DNA from: Thermoproteota archaeon
GTDB taxonomy: Archaea > Korarchaeota > Korarchaeia > Korarchaeales > Korarchaeaceae
Assembly: GCA_003661365.1 (NCBI GenBank)
Contig: QMVZ01000105.1
Span: 1-5,718, forward strand
Length of the DNA stretch: 5,718 nucleotides
Reading direction: 5' to 3'
Under the pieces are notes generated by a model. That model had not been told where the DNA came from, made no database searches, and saw only the letters and a program-made list of their open reading frames with translations. Within the stretch, counting starts at the first letter, position 1, and each line of letters starts with the position of its first letter. The position numbers and the translations under genes were made by a program. Shown piece by piece: positions 5,045 through 5,718 of this stretch.

Positions 5045-5718
5045 ATGAGCCTAGGCAAATTGCCTCCAGAACTTGAGGAGTTTCTACTCTCAAAGGGCAA
5101 TACTCTCTTGATAAAAGGTCTCCCTGGGACAGGGAAGACCACTTTGGCACTTGAAATAATTAATCAACTATCTGATTCGGGAAATGCTGCTTATTTTTCG
5201 AGTAGGGTCTCTAAGCAAAAGCTATTCTCACAATTTCCATGGATAAAGGGGAAAGTTAAGCCGGAACAGGTAGTCCAAATCACTCCCACGAGAATAGAGG
5301 ATGTGAGACTATCTTCTATTCAGTACTTGATTGGTCAAGTGAGCAAAGCTCTCAAGGAGATTAAGGAGGGTTTCGTTGTTCTTGATTCATGGGATGCTTT
5401 TGCAAACGAACTAGACAATCTGCAAAGATTGAAGACTGAAAAAGCATTAATCAGCATGGTCGATGCTGTTAGATCAAGACTTATTTTCATAAGCGAACAG
5501 TTCGACCACTCAAGCTTGGAATATGTTGTGGACGGCCTTGTAACCCTGAGACAGACCTGGGTCTTTGGTGAAAGGGCGAAGAGATTTGAGAGAGAAGAAT
5601 ATGTAGAAAGAAGGAGCGTTAGAGAAATAGAGTTTGAAAAACTTAGAGGAGTCGCCATAAAGAACAGGACTTACGTGTTCACACTTGCTGGGAGTAGATT
5701 TACGTACATACTTCCTTA
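5045..5718 (+). CDS. GvpD-type RecA-superfamily P-loop ATPase, N-terminal part (3' truncated)
   Basis: The frame is open from ATG 5045 to the window end, giving 224 residues, and continues beyond it. No other start codon lies in frame just upstream. Walker A is GLPGTGKTT (25-33), and Walker B is FVVLDSWDAF (110-119) with D114 after a hydrophobic strand. Later come LEYVVDGLVTLRQ (158-170) and KLRGVAIKNRTYVFTLAG (199-216), a pattern I associate with archaeal relatives of the RecA/KaiC/RAD55 fold such as the GvpD P-loop domain. These proteins are cytoplasmic and often regulatory. GvpD itself controls gas vesicle genes in haloarchaea, but no gas vesicle gene is here, so that role should not be carried over. 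The closeness to the structured RNA and the ATGA overlap with a six-codon upstream frame (5028-5048) raise the chance of leader control. Confidence 0.82.
   Translation, partial: MSLGKLPPELEEFLLSKGNTLLIKGLPGTGKTTLALEIINQLSDSGNAAYFSSRVSKQKLFSQFPWIKGKVKPEQVVQITPTRIEDVRLSSIQYLIGQVSKALKEIKEGFVVLDSWDAFANELDNLQRLKTEKALISMVDAVRSRLIFISEQFDHSSLEYVVDGLVTLRQTWVFGERAKRFEREEYVERRSVREIEFEKLRGVAIKNRTYVFTLAGSRFTYILP

Noticed and set aside
5335..5658. Minus-strand open frame inside the GvpD-type ATPase gene
   Set aside because: It is serine/leucine-rich antisense shadow of a frame with clear Walker A and B motifs on the + strand.

Overview
The window looks archaeal, from a thermophile-type genome of moderate GC. 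The evidence is TATA-type promoter elements about 26 bases before the expected transcript starts, several genes whose start codon falls at or just after that point (leaderless or near-leaderless mRNAs), GGTG-type ribosome binding sites only inside the operon, heavy AGA/AGG arginine codon use, and archaeal families (a GvpD/RecA-superfamily ATPase and an S-layer-type secreted protein). A TACK-group archaeon is my guess; the sequence does not prove it.

Layout. Bases 2-466 (+) are the 3' part of a class I SAM-dependent methyltransferase. Bases 500-2738 (+) form one transcription unit for a tungstate-type ABC importer: tupA (binding protein), tupB (permease) and tupC (ATPase), with 5-base spacing and then a 4-base overlap. 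A 34-bp dyad sits between its TATA box and the tupA start codon, where a repressor would act. Two minus-strand genes converge on the operon. One (4086-4799) is an N-terminally membrane-anchored SagB/ThcOx-type nitroreductase-fold flavoprotein. The other (2744-4018) is a secreted, cysteine-containing protein with an S-layer-type domain. A T7 run after the first and a TATA box before the second suggest that they are transcribed separately.

Between the divergent nitroreductase and the last gene lies a 245-base gap. It contains what looks like a compact structured RNA on the + strand (4871-4952). This is a three-way junction with a GNRA hairpin and a long internal-loop arm, and a TATA box sits exactly the right distance upstream of its first GGG. 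I could not match it to any RNA family I know, and it is the best candidate here for something undescribed. It is followed by a separate TATA-like element and a 3'-truncated P-loop ATPase of the GvpD/RecA type (5045 to the end).

How the parts fit. TupABC would import tungstate (perhaps also molybdate) for tungsten or molybdenum enzymes, under control of the palindromic operator. The two exported minus-strand proteins may work together at the cell surface, but no specific function can be assigned. The structured RNA may be a free small RNA or a leader of the ATPase gene.
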